From positions 301,001-365,000 of the forward strand of contig OX638295.1 of the NCBI GenBank assembly GCA_951812345.1: a stretch of 64,000 nt of DNA. The letters are read 5' to 3'. Shown here one piece after another: positions 27,943 to 36,216 of this stretch; position 1 is the first letter of the stretch; every line of letters begins with the position of its first letter. Made by a program: the position numbers and the translations under genes. The stretch is from Rhodothermales bacterium (GTDB lineage Bacteria > Bacteroidota > Rhodothermia > Rhodothermales > VXPQ01). Under the pieces are notes generated by a model. It saw only the letters and a list, made by a program, of their open reading frames with translations, searched no databases and had not been told where the DNA came from.

Positions 27943-29217
27943 TCATGGAGAAAGGTCTTGCGGACGCACTGCAATGCGGTGCGAACCGGTCGTCAGCAAC
28001 GTATCCGCAGCGGATGCTTCGGCAAGGAACGTCCGGATTCCTTCCCGAATGGCGCAGGGCTCGCCGACCCGGGCGCCTGCGTCCCGGAGCGCCCCGGTCA
28101 GTTCCTCAGGGGTGCACATCCGGTCGGACGCCGGCTTCACGGGTCGGACGTACGCGCCGGCCTCAGCAAGCAGTTTCCCCATGGCCCCTGTATCTTTATC
28201 CCGCATGACGCCGAGCAACACGGTCAGGGCGCTGCCCGTTTGCCGGAAAACCTTCAGGTGATCGAGGATGGCCGCCAGCGCATCCGCATTATGCGCCGCA
28301 TCCGTCACGACCAGAGGCCGTTCGGCCAGCACCTCCCAACGTCCATGCAGTCCGCTTAGCGTGCAGACCTCCCGCATGCCCGTATGCACCGCGCGTTGGT
28401 CGATATGCAATAATTCCGCCCCCCGCAGCGCGGTCATGGCATTCCGGATCTGATGTTTCCCGGCCAATCCCACGCGCAGATCCCGAAAGGTCTGATTCGG
28501 CGTGGATACCGTAACCGTCGATTCCCTCAAGGCAATAGATTCCGACAGCGCCCGCACGTCCCGTTCGACCCGGTGTACAGGGGCGCCGCGCGTTTCGGCA
28601 ATTTCCTCGATTACTTCGACTGCAGGAGACCGGGCGCTCGTTACCACAGGGACGCCGGGTTTGATGATACCTGCCTTTTCCTGCGCAATACGTTCGATGG
28701 TATGTCCCAGAAACCGGGTGTGATCGAGGCCGATGTCGGTGATGATCGAGAGCGCCGGGGCGAGTACGTTCGTGGCGTCGAGCCGCCCGCCCATGCCCGT
28801 CTCGACGACAGCCAGATCCACGCCATGTTCTGCAAAGTACAGCAGGCTGAGCGCGAAGGTCAGTTCGAAATAACTCGGTTGCGTTTTCTCGACAAGGGGT
28901 TGCGCGCGCCGCAGGGCGGCGGCCAGCCAGTCTTCCGGCGCAGCCTCTCCGTCGATCCGCATGCGTTCCGTTACCTGCCACAGGTGCGGCGACGTATGAA
29001 GCCCGGTTCGCCATCCCGCAGCGCGGCTCATTGCGGCAAGAAACGATGCGGTGGATCCCTTGCCGTTCGTACCGGCCACATGCACGATATCGAACGCATC
29101 CTGGGGGCGTCCAAGTGCGTCGAGAAGACGGTGCGTACGTTCGAGGCCCGGTTTCCATATTCCCTGCTCTGAAAACCGGGGAAGTTGCGCAAGCAAGGCG
29201 TCGATCTCGCACATCAT
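27943..29217 (-). CDS. folC: Bifunctional folylpolyglutamate synthase / dihydrofolate synthase
   Basis: This is an ATP-dependent ligase of the Mur/FPGS superfamily that glutamylates dihydropteroate and folates. The P-loop VAGTNGKGSTASFLA, the TSPHLWQVTERMRI motif and GMGGRLDATNVL are FolC signatures, and a C-terminal ligase domain (TDAAHNADAL) follows. The start at 29217 overlaps the tsaE stop (ATGA) and gives 424 aa; upstream extension of the frame lies inside tsaE. It is the last of three coupled minus-strand genes. Confidence 0.93.
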   Translation of the reverse strand: MMCEIDALLAQLPRFSEQGIWKPGLERTHRLLDALGRPQDAFDIVHVAGTNGKGSTASFLAAMSRAAGWRTGLHTSPHLWQVTERMRIDGEAAPEDWLAAALRRAQPLVEKTQPSYFELTFALSLLYFAEHGVDLAVVETGMGGRLDATNVLAPALSIITDIGLDHTRFLGHTIERIAQEKAGIIKPGVPVVTSARSPAVEVIEEIAETRGAPVHRVERDVRALSESIALRESTVTVSTPNQTFRDLRVGLAGKHQIRNAMTALRGAELLHIDQRAVHTGMREVCTLSGLHGRWEVLAERPLVVTDAAHNADALAAILDHLKVFRQTGSALTVLLGVMRDKDTGAMGKLLAEAGAYVRPVKPASDRMCTPEELTGALRDAGARVGEPCAIREGIRTFLAEASAADTLLTTGSHRIAVRPQDLSP

Positions 29218-29651
29218 GGCGCCATGTGGCCGAAGTGGATGCTTCGTTCGTTTTCCGTTTCGTGCTTTATGCGAAACCGCAACGTTTCCGGGGGCAGCAG
29301 CGACTCGATGCGCTCGGCCCACTCGACGATACATACGCCGTTTCCAAAGAAATACTCCTCGTACCCGATGTCGAAAAATTCGTCCAGCGTTTCAATACGG
29401 TAGGCATCGAAATGATACACGGGCCATCTGCCGCCTTCGTACTCGTGAAGGAGAGAAAACGTTGGGCTGGTAACCTGTTCGCCGGCCAGCCCGAGCCCTT
29501 CGCACAATCCTTGCGCAAACACCGTCTTTCCCGCTCCGAGGTTTCCGTACAGGCCGACCACGTCCCCCGCCCGGAGTTGGTTTGCAACGGTGCGCCCGAG
29601 TCGGCGGGTTTCCGCTGCACCGGAAGTGCGTGCAGGGAAAAGATGTTTCAT
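29214..29651 (-). CDS. tsaE: tRNA threonylcarbamoyladenosine biosynthesis ATPase TsaE
   Basis: This 145-aa P-loop ATPase works with TsaB and TsaD to make t6A37 in ANN-decoding tRNAs. It has Walker A GNLGAGKTVFAQGL, the SPTFSLLHEY motif and VEWAERIESLLP, all typical of TsaE. The start at 29651 overlaps the porX stop by four bases (ATGA); the longer upstream frame runs through porX and is rejected. It overlaps folC in the same way, so the three genes are probably translationally coupled. Confidence 0.94.
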   Translation of the reverse strand: MKHLFPARTSGAAETRRLGRTVANQLRAGDVVGLYGNLGAGKTVFAQGLCEGLGLAGEQVTSPTFSLLHEYEGGRWPVYHFDAYRIETLDEFFDIGYEEYFFGNGVCIVEWAERIESLLPPETLRFRIKHETENERSIHFGHMAP

Positions 29652-31204
29652 GCCTTGGGCCGCAGGGTCACGACCGGTAGCACCATTTCCTCGAGCGAGG
29701 CGCCTCCATGCTGCATCGTGTCCCGATACAGATTCTGGTAATGGTGGAAATTCGTGGGATACACGAAATAATAGTCCTCCTTGGCGATGATGTAGTTTGT
29801 ATTCGCCTCGTTTTTCGGGAGGCCGTACGCATTGGGGTCCTCTACTAAAATCGCATGTTTTCCATTGCATTTCACGTTACGGCCATACTTGTAGCGTAGC
29901 GCCGTGGAGGTATTCCGGTCGCCATGGACTTTGGTGGAACGCAGGCTCCGGATGGCTCCGTGATCGGTCGTAACCACGATGGTGCATTCCGTTCGGGCGA
30001 ACTCGACAAAGGCCTGGTACAGCCAGGAATGTTCGAACCAGGTGCGCGTCAGGGCGCGGTAGGCCCGCTCGTCCGGGGCGATTTCCTTGAGCACATCCGA
30101 ATCGGAACGGCTGTGCGCCAGAATATCCACGAAATTGATCACGATCGCGCTAAGGTCCTGCGAGACGAAAGCATCCGTCTGCCGGGCGAATTCGTGCCCC
30201 TCCCGCGACTTGACCAGCTTCTCGTAGCGTATTTTCGGATCGAGGGCATGCCGTTTCATCAGGTCCCGGAGAAACTGCTCCTCGTTACGGTTTCGGCTGT
30301 GCTCGTCGTCCTCTCCATTTTCCCACATTTCCCGGTAGCGTTTTGCAATGTCCGCGGGCAACAGGCCGCTGAAAATGGCGTTGCGGGAATACGGGGTCGC
30401 CGTTGGAAGGATCGAGTAGTAGAATTCCTTTTCTATATCGAACAGGTCGTACAACAGCGTTTCCAGTTCCAGCCACTGGTCGTACCGCATACAATCTATG
30501 ACCAGAAAGACGACCGGCTTTCCGGATTCCATTTTCGGAATGACGTATCTCGGAATCACTTCGTGCGAGAGCGCCGGACGTTCCTCGCCCGGGCGCGCAT
30601 GAATCCATGAGGCATACTCGTCTTCGATAAACTTGCCGAATGCCCGGTTCGCTTCCCGGTACTGATCCTCGAGAATCTTCCGGGCGCCTTCGTCGCCTTT
30701 CAGTTCGAGGTCGTAATGCACCAGTTGTCTGTACACGTCCACCCACTCCGCGTGCGTGAGCGGGTTCATGAGGGCCTGGGTGATCCGGTTGAACGACTGC
30801 AAATAATCGCGGGAGACCTTTTCCGTACGCAGCCGGCTATGATCGAGCAGCCGCTTGATGGTGAGCAATATCTGGCTCGGGTTGACCGGCTTGGTCAGGT
30901 AATCGCTGATTTGTCCGCCGAGCGCCTCTTCCATAAGGCGTTCTTCTTCACTTTTCGTGACCATGACCACCGGCGTTTCCGGGGCCTTCTGCTTGATCTC
31001 TTCGAGAATATCGATGCCTCCCATGCCCGGCATCTGTTCGTCCAGCAGGATCACATCGTAGCGGGTTTGGTCCGCCTGACCGATCGCATCGGCGCCGTTC
31101 GTCACGCTGGTGACGTCGTACCCCCTCGTTTCCAGAAAGAGGATATGCGGACGCAAGAGGTCGATCTCGTCGTCCGCCCAAAGTATTTTCGGTTTGCCGG
31201 GCAT
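29648..31204 (-). CDS. porX: PorX-type response regulator with alkaline-phosphatase-like domain
   Basis: This is a cytoplasmic two-component regulator of the type IX secretion system. Residues 1-125 are a receiver domain with acidic pocket WADDE and phospho-acceptor Asp55 in [11 protein letters not shown] helical linker follows. Residues 200-518 form an alkaline-phosphatase/PglZ-type domain with [19 protein letters not shown] and [11 protein letters not shown] metal-site motifs. This two-domain layout is diagnostic of PorX, which in Porphyromonas pairs with PorY and SigP. It fits the T9SS sorting tail on the LRR protein at 36-39 kb. It heads the porX-tsaE-folC group. Confidence 0.93.
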   Translation of the reverse strand: MPGKPKILWADDEIDLLRPHILFLETRGYDVTSVTNGADAIGQADQTRYDVILLDEQMPGMGGIDILEEIKQKAPETPVVMVTKSEEERLMEEALGGQISDYLTKPVNPSQILLTIKRLLDHSRLRTEKVSRDYLQSFNRITQALMNPLTHAEWVDVYRQLVHYDLELKGDEGARKILEDQYREANRAFGKFIEDEYASWIHARPGEERPALSHEVIPRYVIPKMESGKPVVFLVIDCMRYDQWLELETLLYDLFDIEKEFYYSILPTATPYSRNAIFSGLLPADIAKRYREMWENGEDDEHSRNRNEEQFLRDLMKRHALDPKIRYEKLVKSREGHEFARQTDAFVSQDLSAIVINFVDILAHSRSDSDVLKEIAPDERAYRALTRTWFEHSWLYQAFVEFARTECTIVVTTDHGAIRSLRSTKVHGDRNTSTALRYKYGRNVKCNGKHAILVEDPNAYGLPKNEANTNYIIAKEDYYFVYPTNFHHYQNLYRDTMQHGGASLEEMVLPVVTLRPKA

Positions 31205-31400
31205 AGGGTTGTGCGTATTGGCGCTTGCTGCGGTGCGCGGCGGGGCGCCGTGTACCCTTAATAGTATGTTCGCGGTGCGTTTTCCGTGCTTCGCAACCGG
31301 TCTTCATACATTCGGGAAGGCGCTTCGTGTTCCTATCGAAAGGCGATATTGTCGTACCTTATGCCCGGCACTACCACCTACGCTTACGTTTTACCGGACC

Positions 31401-33053
31401 ATGGCGCACCATGCCCTTGCGGGGAAGCCTGTTCCCTCCGACCTCGTCGTCAACATTCCCCGGCTGATCGCCGCCTATTTTTCGGTCAGGCCGGATCCCC
31501 GGGTACCGGAACAGCGCGTTTCGTTCGGTACGTCGGGGCATCGGGGCACGTCGCTCAGGGGGTCGTTCAACGACCGCCACATTGCTGCGATATGCCAGGC
31601 TACCGCCGAGGTGCGCGCCGCAAACGGAATCGATGGCCCGCTCCTTATCGGTATGGATACCCATGCCTTGTCGGAAGCGGCCTTTACGACGGCCCTCGAA
31701 GTGTTTGCGGGCAACGGGGTGACCGTGCACGTGGAAAAGGGGCAGGGCTACACGCCCACCCCTGTGCTGTCCCATGCTATTCTCCGGTACAACGCCCGCC
31801 GCACGGATGGTCTGGCGGACGGCGTGATCATCACCCCGTCCCATAATCCCCCGGAAGACGGCGGGTTCAAGTATAATCCGCCTACGGGCGGCCCGGCGGA
31901 CGCCGCCACGACCGGACAGATCCAGGATCGGGCGAACGAACTCCTCGAAACCGGTTTGCAGGGGGTCCGGCGCGCGACGATCATGCAGGCTCGCAGGGCG
32001 GCTACGACCCGCGAAGTCGATTTCATGACACCGTATGTGGAGGACCTTGCCCAGGTGCTGGACATGGACGCCATTGCGTCCTCCGGTCTGAAGATCGGCG
32101 CCGACCCCATGGGCGGGGCAGGCGCGGCGTACTGGGAGCCTGTTGCGGACCGGTACGGGCTCGACATCGAGGTGGTCAACCCCGTCCTGGATCCGACCTT
32201 TTCGTTCATGACGCTCGACAGGGACGGCAAAATCCGCATGGATTGTTCTTCGCCGTACGCCATGGCAAGCCTGGTCGGGCTGAAAGACCGGTTCGATATC
32301 GCGTTCGGCAACGATCCCGATTTTGACCGGCATGGCGTCGTGACGAAGACGAGCGGATTGATGCGCCCCAATCATTACTTGTCGGTGGCGATCGGATACC
32401 TGTTCCGACATCGCGCGCTCTGGCCCGAAACCGCAGCGATCGGCAAGACCCTCGTATCCAGTTCCATGATTGACCGGGTAGCTCACGGCCTGGGCCGGAG
32501 ACTTGCGGAAGTACCGGTGGGATTCAAGTGGTTCGTGGACGGGCTGGTGGACGGGTCCTACGGGTTTGGCGGCGAGGAGAGTGCCGGAGCATCGTTCTTG
32601 CGCAAAGACGGTTCGGTATGGACGACCGACAAGGATGGTATCATTCTCAATTTGCTTGCTGCGGAGATGACGGCCGTCACGGGCAAGGACCCGGCTGAAC
32701 ACTATGCGCTTCTCGAGGACCGTTTCGGGGCGCCCGTATACGAACGCATGGATGCGCCCGCCACCCGGGAGCAGAAGGCGGTCCTTGCGAGTCTTTCTCC
32801 CGAGCAGGTGACCGCTGCCGGGCTTGCCGGCGAGCCGATCGCCGCGAAGCTCACGCGGGCGCCGGGCAACGATGCGCCGATCGGGGGGCTCAAGGTGGTT
32901 ACGGAGAACGGGTGGTTTGCCGCAAGACCCTCCGGTACGGAAGAGTTGTACAAGATTTACGCGGAGAGTTTTCTCGGGGAAGAGCATCTGCGGCAAATCC
33001 AGGAGGAGGCGCAGGCTATGGTCCGGCGCGTGTTCGAGGATGCGGGCGTGTAG
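31401..33053 (+). CDS. pgm: Phosphoglucomutase (alpha-D-glucose-phosphate-specific)
   Basis: This 550-aa enzyme interconverts glucose-1- and glucose-6-phosphate. The start at 31401 follows from family length; the frame is open further upstream, antisense to porX. Visible motifs are [16 protein letters not shown] near residue 42, the phosphoserine loop [17 protein letters not shown] (Ser147), the metal loop [10 protein letters not shown] near 308, the sugar loop [10 protein letters not shown] near 392 and the phosphate loop [12 protein letters not shown] near 511. This is the E. coli Pgm type rather than ManB/GlmM. It is divergent from porX. Confidence 0.94.
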   Translation: MAHHALAGKPVPSDLVVNIPRLIAAYFSVRPDPRVPEQRVSFGTSGHRGTSLRGSFNDRHIAAICQATAEVRAANGIDGPLLIGMDTHALSEAAFTTALEVFAGNGVTVHVEKGQGYTPTPVLSHAILRYNARRTDGLADGVIITPSHNPPEDGGFKYNPPTGGPADAATTGQIQDRANELLETGLQGVRRATIMQARRAATTREVDFMTPYVEDLAQVLDMDAIASSGLKIGADPMGGAGAAYWEPVADRYGLDIEVVNPVLDPTFSFMTLDRDGKIRMDCSSPYAMASLVGLKDRFDIAFGNDPDFDRHGVVTKTSGLMRPNHYLSVAIGYLFRHRALWPETAAIGKTLVSSSMIDRVAHGLGRRLAEVPVGFKWFVDGLVDGSYGFGGEESAGASFLRKDGSVWTTDKDGIILNLLAAEMTAVTGKDPAEHYALLEDRFGAPVYERMDAPATREQKAVLASLSPEQVTAAGLAGEPIAAKLTRAPGNDAPIGGLKVVTENGWFAARPSGTEELYKIYAESFLGEEHLRQIQEEAQAMVRRVFEDAGV

Positions 33054-33118
33054 AAGATGCAATTATGATATCCTTTACGCACGAACGTGAAGCGCCGATC
33101 GAAGCGGTTTTGGGCCAG

Positions 33119-33150
33119 AGTATCCTGTAACACATCCTTTAGCGGATACT
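33119..33150. repeat. Short inverted repeat AGTATCC/GGATACT, possible relic of the 15-bp repeat family
   Basis: AGTATCC at 33119-33125 and GGATACT at 33144-33150 are perfect inverted arms around an 18-base loop, between pgm and the methyltransferase gene. The left side reads CCAGAGTATCCTGT, close to the terminal repeat TCAGAGTATCCTTTT found at 21.8 kb. It could be a pgm terminator without a T-tract or a decayed copy of that repeat. Confidence 0.35.
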
Positions 33151-33239
33151 TTCACAGGAGGGACTGCAACGTATGCCATTCCGCCGGGAGGCGACCCGTG
33201 TCGGAGCGTATCCATTTTCCCGTTTAACCTCTTTCTTCC

Positions 33240-33902
33240 ATGTCGAACCGAAGCATAGGACTTTCCCCCGAACTCCATGAATACCTGGTCCGTCACGCCG
33301 TCCGCGAATCGGACGTGCTGCGCCGATTGCGGGAAGAGACGGCGTCCATGGAGGAAGCCGAAATGCAGATTGCGCCGGAACAGGGGGCGTTCATGGAGAT
33401 GCTTGTGCGCATGACAGGCGCCCGGCGCGCCCTGGAGGTCGGCGTGTTCACCGGATACAGTTCCATTGTGGTCGCTCGGGCGCTTCCGGACGACGGCCTC
33501 CTGACGGCATGCGACGTGAGCGAGGAATATGCGAGCATAGCCCGCCGCAACTGGCGCAAAGCAGGCGTGGAGGACAAGATCGAATTCCGTATAGGAGATG
33601 CGGCGGATACGTTGCGGGCGTTGCTTGACGAAGCGCGCGGAGGCACGTACGATTTTGCATTCATTGACGCAGACAAGACGTCGTACGGGATCTACTACGA
33701 GCTGGTCTTGCAGCTCCTGCGCCCGGGGGGTGTCGTTGCCTTGGACAACATGCTGCGCGATGGCCGCGTCCTCGATCCTGCCGAAGACGACGCCAGCACC
33801 CGCGCCATTGCTGCGCTTAACGCCGCCATTGCGCGCGACGACCGCGTGGACTGCTGCATGCTGCCCATTGCAGACGGCGTAACGCTAGTGCGGAAGCGGT
33901 AA
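33240..33902 (+). CDS. SAM-dependent O-methyltransferase (CCoAOMT family)
   Basis: This is a 220-aa class I methyltransferase of the small-molecule O-methyltransferase (methyltransf_3) family. The SAM loop is ALEVGVFTGYSSIVVA near residue 60. The divalent-metal set is suggested by FIDADKTSYGIYYE near residue 140 and ALDNMLRDGRV near 166, as in catechol/caffeoyl-CoA methyltransferases. The acceptor in bacteria is usually unknown. It has its own upstream region and converges on the amidohydrolase gene. Confidence 0.9.
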   Translation: MSNRSIGLSPELHEYLVRHAVRESDVLRRLREETASMEEAEMQIAPEQGAFMEMLVRMTGARRALEVGVFTGYSSIVVARALPDDGLLTACDVSEEYASIARRNWRKAGVEDKIEFRIGDAADTLRALLDEARGGTYDFAFIDADKTSYGIYYELVLQLLRPGGVVALDNMLRDGRVLDPAEDDASTRAIAALNAAIARDDRVDCCMLPIADGVTLVRKR

Positions 33903-33914
33903 CAGAGCGTATTC

Positions 33915-33950
33915 GCGGCGTACCTTGAGATACTAACGGTACCCCGCCGC
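33915..33950. terminator. Candidate bidirectional hairpin between convergent genes
   Basis: GCGGCGTACC (33915-33924) can pair with GGTAC-CCC-GCCGC (33938-33950) with a small bulge. It lies between the stops of the methyltransferase and amidohydrolase genes. No T-tract follows on either side, so the terminator call is tentative. Confidence 0.35.
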
Positions 33951-35255
33951 AATTTCCGCGAGGCGTTCCTGTATCTCCGACTCGGATACCCACTGTCCGC
34001 GCGCCATGACCCCGGCTCGGTCGAACACATGCATCACGTTCTCAAGCGGGTTGCTGTTGAGGAGGATGAGATCCGCTCGGCTTCCTGCCGTAATCGTTCC
34101 GAACATGTCCTCTTCGTGCAGGTAGTCCCCGACCGCACGGGTCCCGGAAACAAGGATTTCGTATGGCGACATACCTGAGTCCACCATGAACGGCAGTTCG
34201 CGCAGCAGCGAAAAGCCCGGTACGCTAAACACCTGCGGGGAATCCGTGCCCATGAGGATGCGCGCGCCGGACTCGTTGAGCGCTCGCAGCAAGTCGATGC
34301 GCTGGGCTGCAATCCGGTCCTGGCGTTCCTGGCTGAATCCATCGCCTGCCCGCCGCCGGTCCTGGGACCGGGCCCACCCGGCTACCATATCCGGCGGCAT
34401 ATATTGCAGCTCTTCAAAATCCGCCATATCCTCTGTGGACGGTACGCCAAGGATGGTTTCCCAGAGCGCCATGGTCGGAATGACCCATACCCCATGTTCC
34501 TTCGTCATGGCGATGGCGGTTTCGAGGCGTTCCGGATCGACGGCGTCTCCTCCGTCCCTCAGATATTCTATGTAGCCGTCCAGATGATCGATCGTTTGCT
34601 GTCCCATTTCGATGGCGTGGAGCAACCCCACCTCGAAGGGCACATGCCCGATGAAGGGAATGCCTTCTTCTTTTGCGGCCATGGCCATGGCGTCGTATTC
34701 CTCACGGGTGAGTCCTGGAAGCACCTTCAGATAATCCCATCCCTCGGCAACTTGCTCCCGTACGCGCTGGTCGGCTTGTTCGGGCGAGGAAATGGAGCCT
34801 CCGCTGAAAGCAGGGCCTGCAAGGTACAGCGCCGGGCCAAGGAGGCTTCCGTCCGCTGTGGCGTCTTTCAGCGCCAGTTGGCCCGGTTCTCCAAGCAGGC
34901 CGCGTACGGTCGTGACCCCGTTGGCGATGTACAGAAACATAAGGGACGCAACATATTCGCTGTTTTCGTCGGGGGAGGGGACGTGCCCGTGCATTTCGGC
35001 CAGGCCGGGAATCAGGTATTTTCCTGTTCCGTCGATTCGCTCTGCCGTTTCCGGGACCTCCACTTCCGCAGCGGGGCCGGCTGCCGCGATCCGGTCGCCT
35101 TCCACGAGCACGGTCCAGTCGGTTCGTACTTCTTCGTCCGTCATGGGCAGGACATTGACATGCTCGAACGCAATTTGCGCCTGGGCCAGGCGGGGGGCGA
35201 TGATATATGCAACGAACATGCACATCATCGCAAGGAATGATGTAATTTTACGCAT
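33933..35255 (-). CDS. Exported amidohydrolase-family metal hydrolase
   Basis: This is a 440-aa amidohydrolase (imidazolonepropionase/prolidase-like group). The start at 35255 has GGAGG eight bases upstream and gives a signal peptide ending ARLAQAQ-like, so it acts in the envelope. The metal-site pattern is visible: HGH in GLAEMHGHVP near residue 88, His residues in FIGHVPF and QTIDHLDG, and the catalytic Asp in LMGTDSPQ near 320. The last 60 residues rebuild the beta sandwich (FGTITAGSRADLILL). The substrate is unknown; relatives cleave amide or peptide bonds. Confidence 0.87.
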   Translation of the reverse strand: MRKITSFLAMMCMFVAYIIAPRLAQAQIAFEHVNVLPMTDEEVRTDWTVLVEGDRIAAAGPAAEVEVPETAERIDGTGKYLIPGLAEMHGHVPSPDENSEYVASLMFLYIANGVTTVRGLLGEPGQLALKDATADGSLLGPALYLAGPAFSGGSISSPEQADQRVREQVAEGWDYLKVLPGLTREEYDAMAMAAKEEGIPFIGHVPFEVGLLHAIEMGQQTIDHLDGYIEYLRDGGDAVDPERLETAIAMTKEHGVWVIPTMALWETILGVPSTEDMADFEELQYMPPDMVAGWARSQDRRRAGDGFSQERQDRIAAQRIDLLRALNESGARILMGTDSPQVFSVPGFSLLRELPFMVDSGMSPYEILVSGTRAVGDYLHEEDMFGTITAGSRADLILLNSNPLENVMHVFDRAGVMARGQWVSESEIQERLAEIAAGYR

Positions 35256-35351
35256 CGTATCGACCTCCATGGGTAGATTGAGACAGAGGTATTCTCAAGG
35301 GAATAGTATACGAATCCTCGAACGAATCGTCTTGTGAAATTGAACGATACG

Positions 35352-35394
35352 TATTTTGCATAGAAGCGGTCCGATCTATGCATATTTTGCATAG
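35352..35394. promoter_or_regulatory. Repeated and palindromic element upstream of ruvA
   Basis: TATTTTGCATAG occurs at 35352-35363 and again at 35383-35394, 31 bases apart (three helical turns). The second copy is also the right half of a dyad CTATGCA-TATTT-TGCATAG (35376-35394). It is about 65-105 bases upstream of ruvA and about 100 upstream of the divergent amidohydrolase gene. It looks like an operator, but the regulator is unknown. I see no LexA-type consensus I would trust. Confidence 0.4.
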
Positions 35395-35456
35395 TTCACC
35401 GGAATGCACGACGTTTACCGTGCTTCGCGCCGCGTGAGAAGCACCTGTTATTTGCC

Positions 35457-36065
35457 ATGTACGCCTACATTGCCGGTCAACTTATCGAGAAGCAGCCCAC
35501 GCGCGCCGTGGTCGATGTGCAGGGCGTGGGGTACGAACTGCTCGTCACCACCTCGACCTTCGAGCGCTTGCCCGAGGTCAGCAAGCCGGTGCGTCTTTTT
35601 ACCCATTTTCATGTGCGGGAGGATGCGGCGCTGCTGTACGGGTTTTTTTCCGAACGGGAAAAACAGGTGTTCGAGGTGATGCTGAACGTTTCGGGCATCG
35701 GGCCGAAACTGGCGCTGGCCGCGCTCTCGGTGATGCGCCCGGACGATCTCCGGGCCTATGTAATGCATGGGGACGAGGGGGTATTGACGAGGATTCCGGG
35801 GGTCGGACGCAAAATGGCCCAGCGCATGATTGTGGAATTGCAGGACCGTTTTGCGGCGATGGAATGGCCGGAGCCAGGTGCGCCGGCAGACAGAGAAGGG
35901 GCATCCGATCCGGATCGATCAGCGCGTGTCGATGCGCTGGCCGCACTCGAATCGCTCGGGTACACGCGGGCCGCCGCCGAGAAAGCCCTGCACAAAATGC
36001 TCCGTCGCCATCCCGAAGCCGGGACCGTCGAGGAAATAGTGCGGTTTGTGCTCCGGGAGTCTTAA
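35457..36065 (+). CDS. ruvA: Holliday junction branch migration protein RuvA
   Basis: This 202-aa protein binds four-way junctions and loads RuvB. The N-terminal OB-fold (MYAYIAGQLIEKQPTRAVV) is followed by two helix-hairpin-helix motifs (NVSGIGPKLALAALS and RIPGVGRKMAQRMIVEL) and a C-terminal RuvB-binding three-helix domain (ALESLGYTRAAAEKALHKM). The length and domain order are standard. A hairpin with a T6 run follows about 120 bases downstream. No ruvB or ruvC is in the window. Confidence 0.95.
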   Translation: MYAYIAGQLIEKQPTRAVVDVQGVGYELLVTTSTFERLPEVSKPVRLFTHFHVREDAALLYGFFSEREKQVFEVMLNVSGIGPKLALAALSVMRPDDLRAYVMHGDEGVLTRIPGVGRKMAQRMIVELQDRFAAMEWPEPGAPADREGASDPDRSARVDALAALESLGYTRAAAEKALHKMLRRHPEAGTVEEIVRFVLRES

Positions 36066-36185
36066 CGTGTTTCCGTCAAGGTCGGCGCCGTGATGCAGGC
36101 GTTGAAACCGCCGCCTTGCAAATGGGCCGTGTGGCGGCAAGGGTCCCCGCCGCCGTACGGCAACGGGAACCCTTTGTCGAGCATA

Positions 36186-36216
36186 AGCCGAGAGAGAACT
36201 TCGGCTGCCGTTTTTT
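36186..36216 (+). terminator. Rho-independent terminator downstream of ruvA
   Basis: AGCCGA (36186-36191) pairs with TCGGCT (36201-36206) around a nine-base loop, and TTTTTT follows at 36211-36216. It is on the ruvA strand and ends at the stop codon of the convergent LRR gene, so it would stop ruvA transcription before it runs antisense into that gene. Confidence 0.55.
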
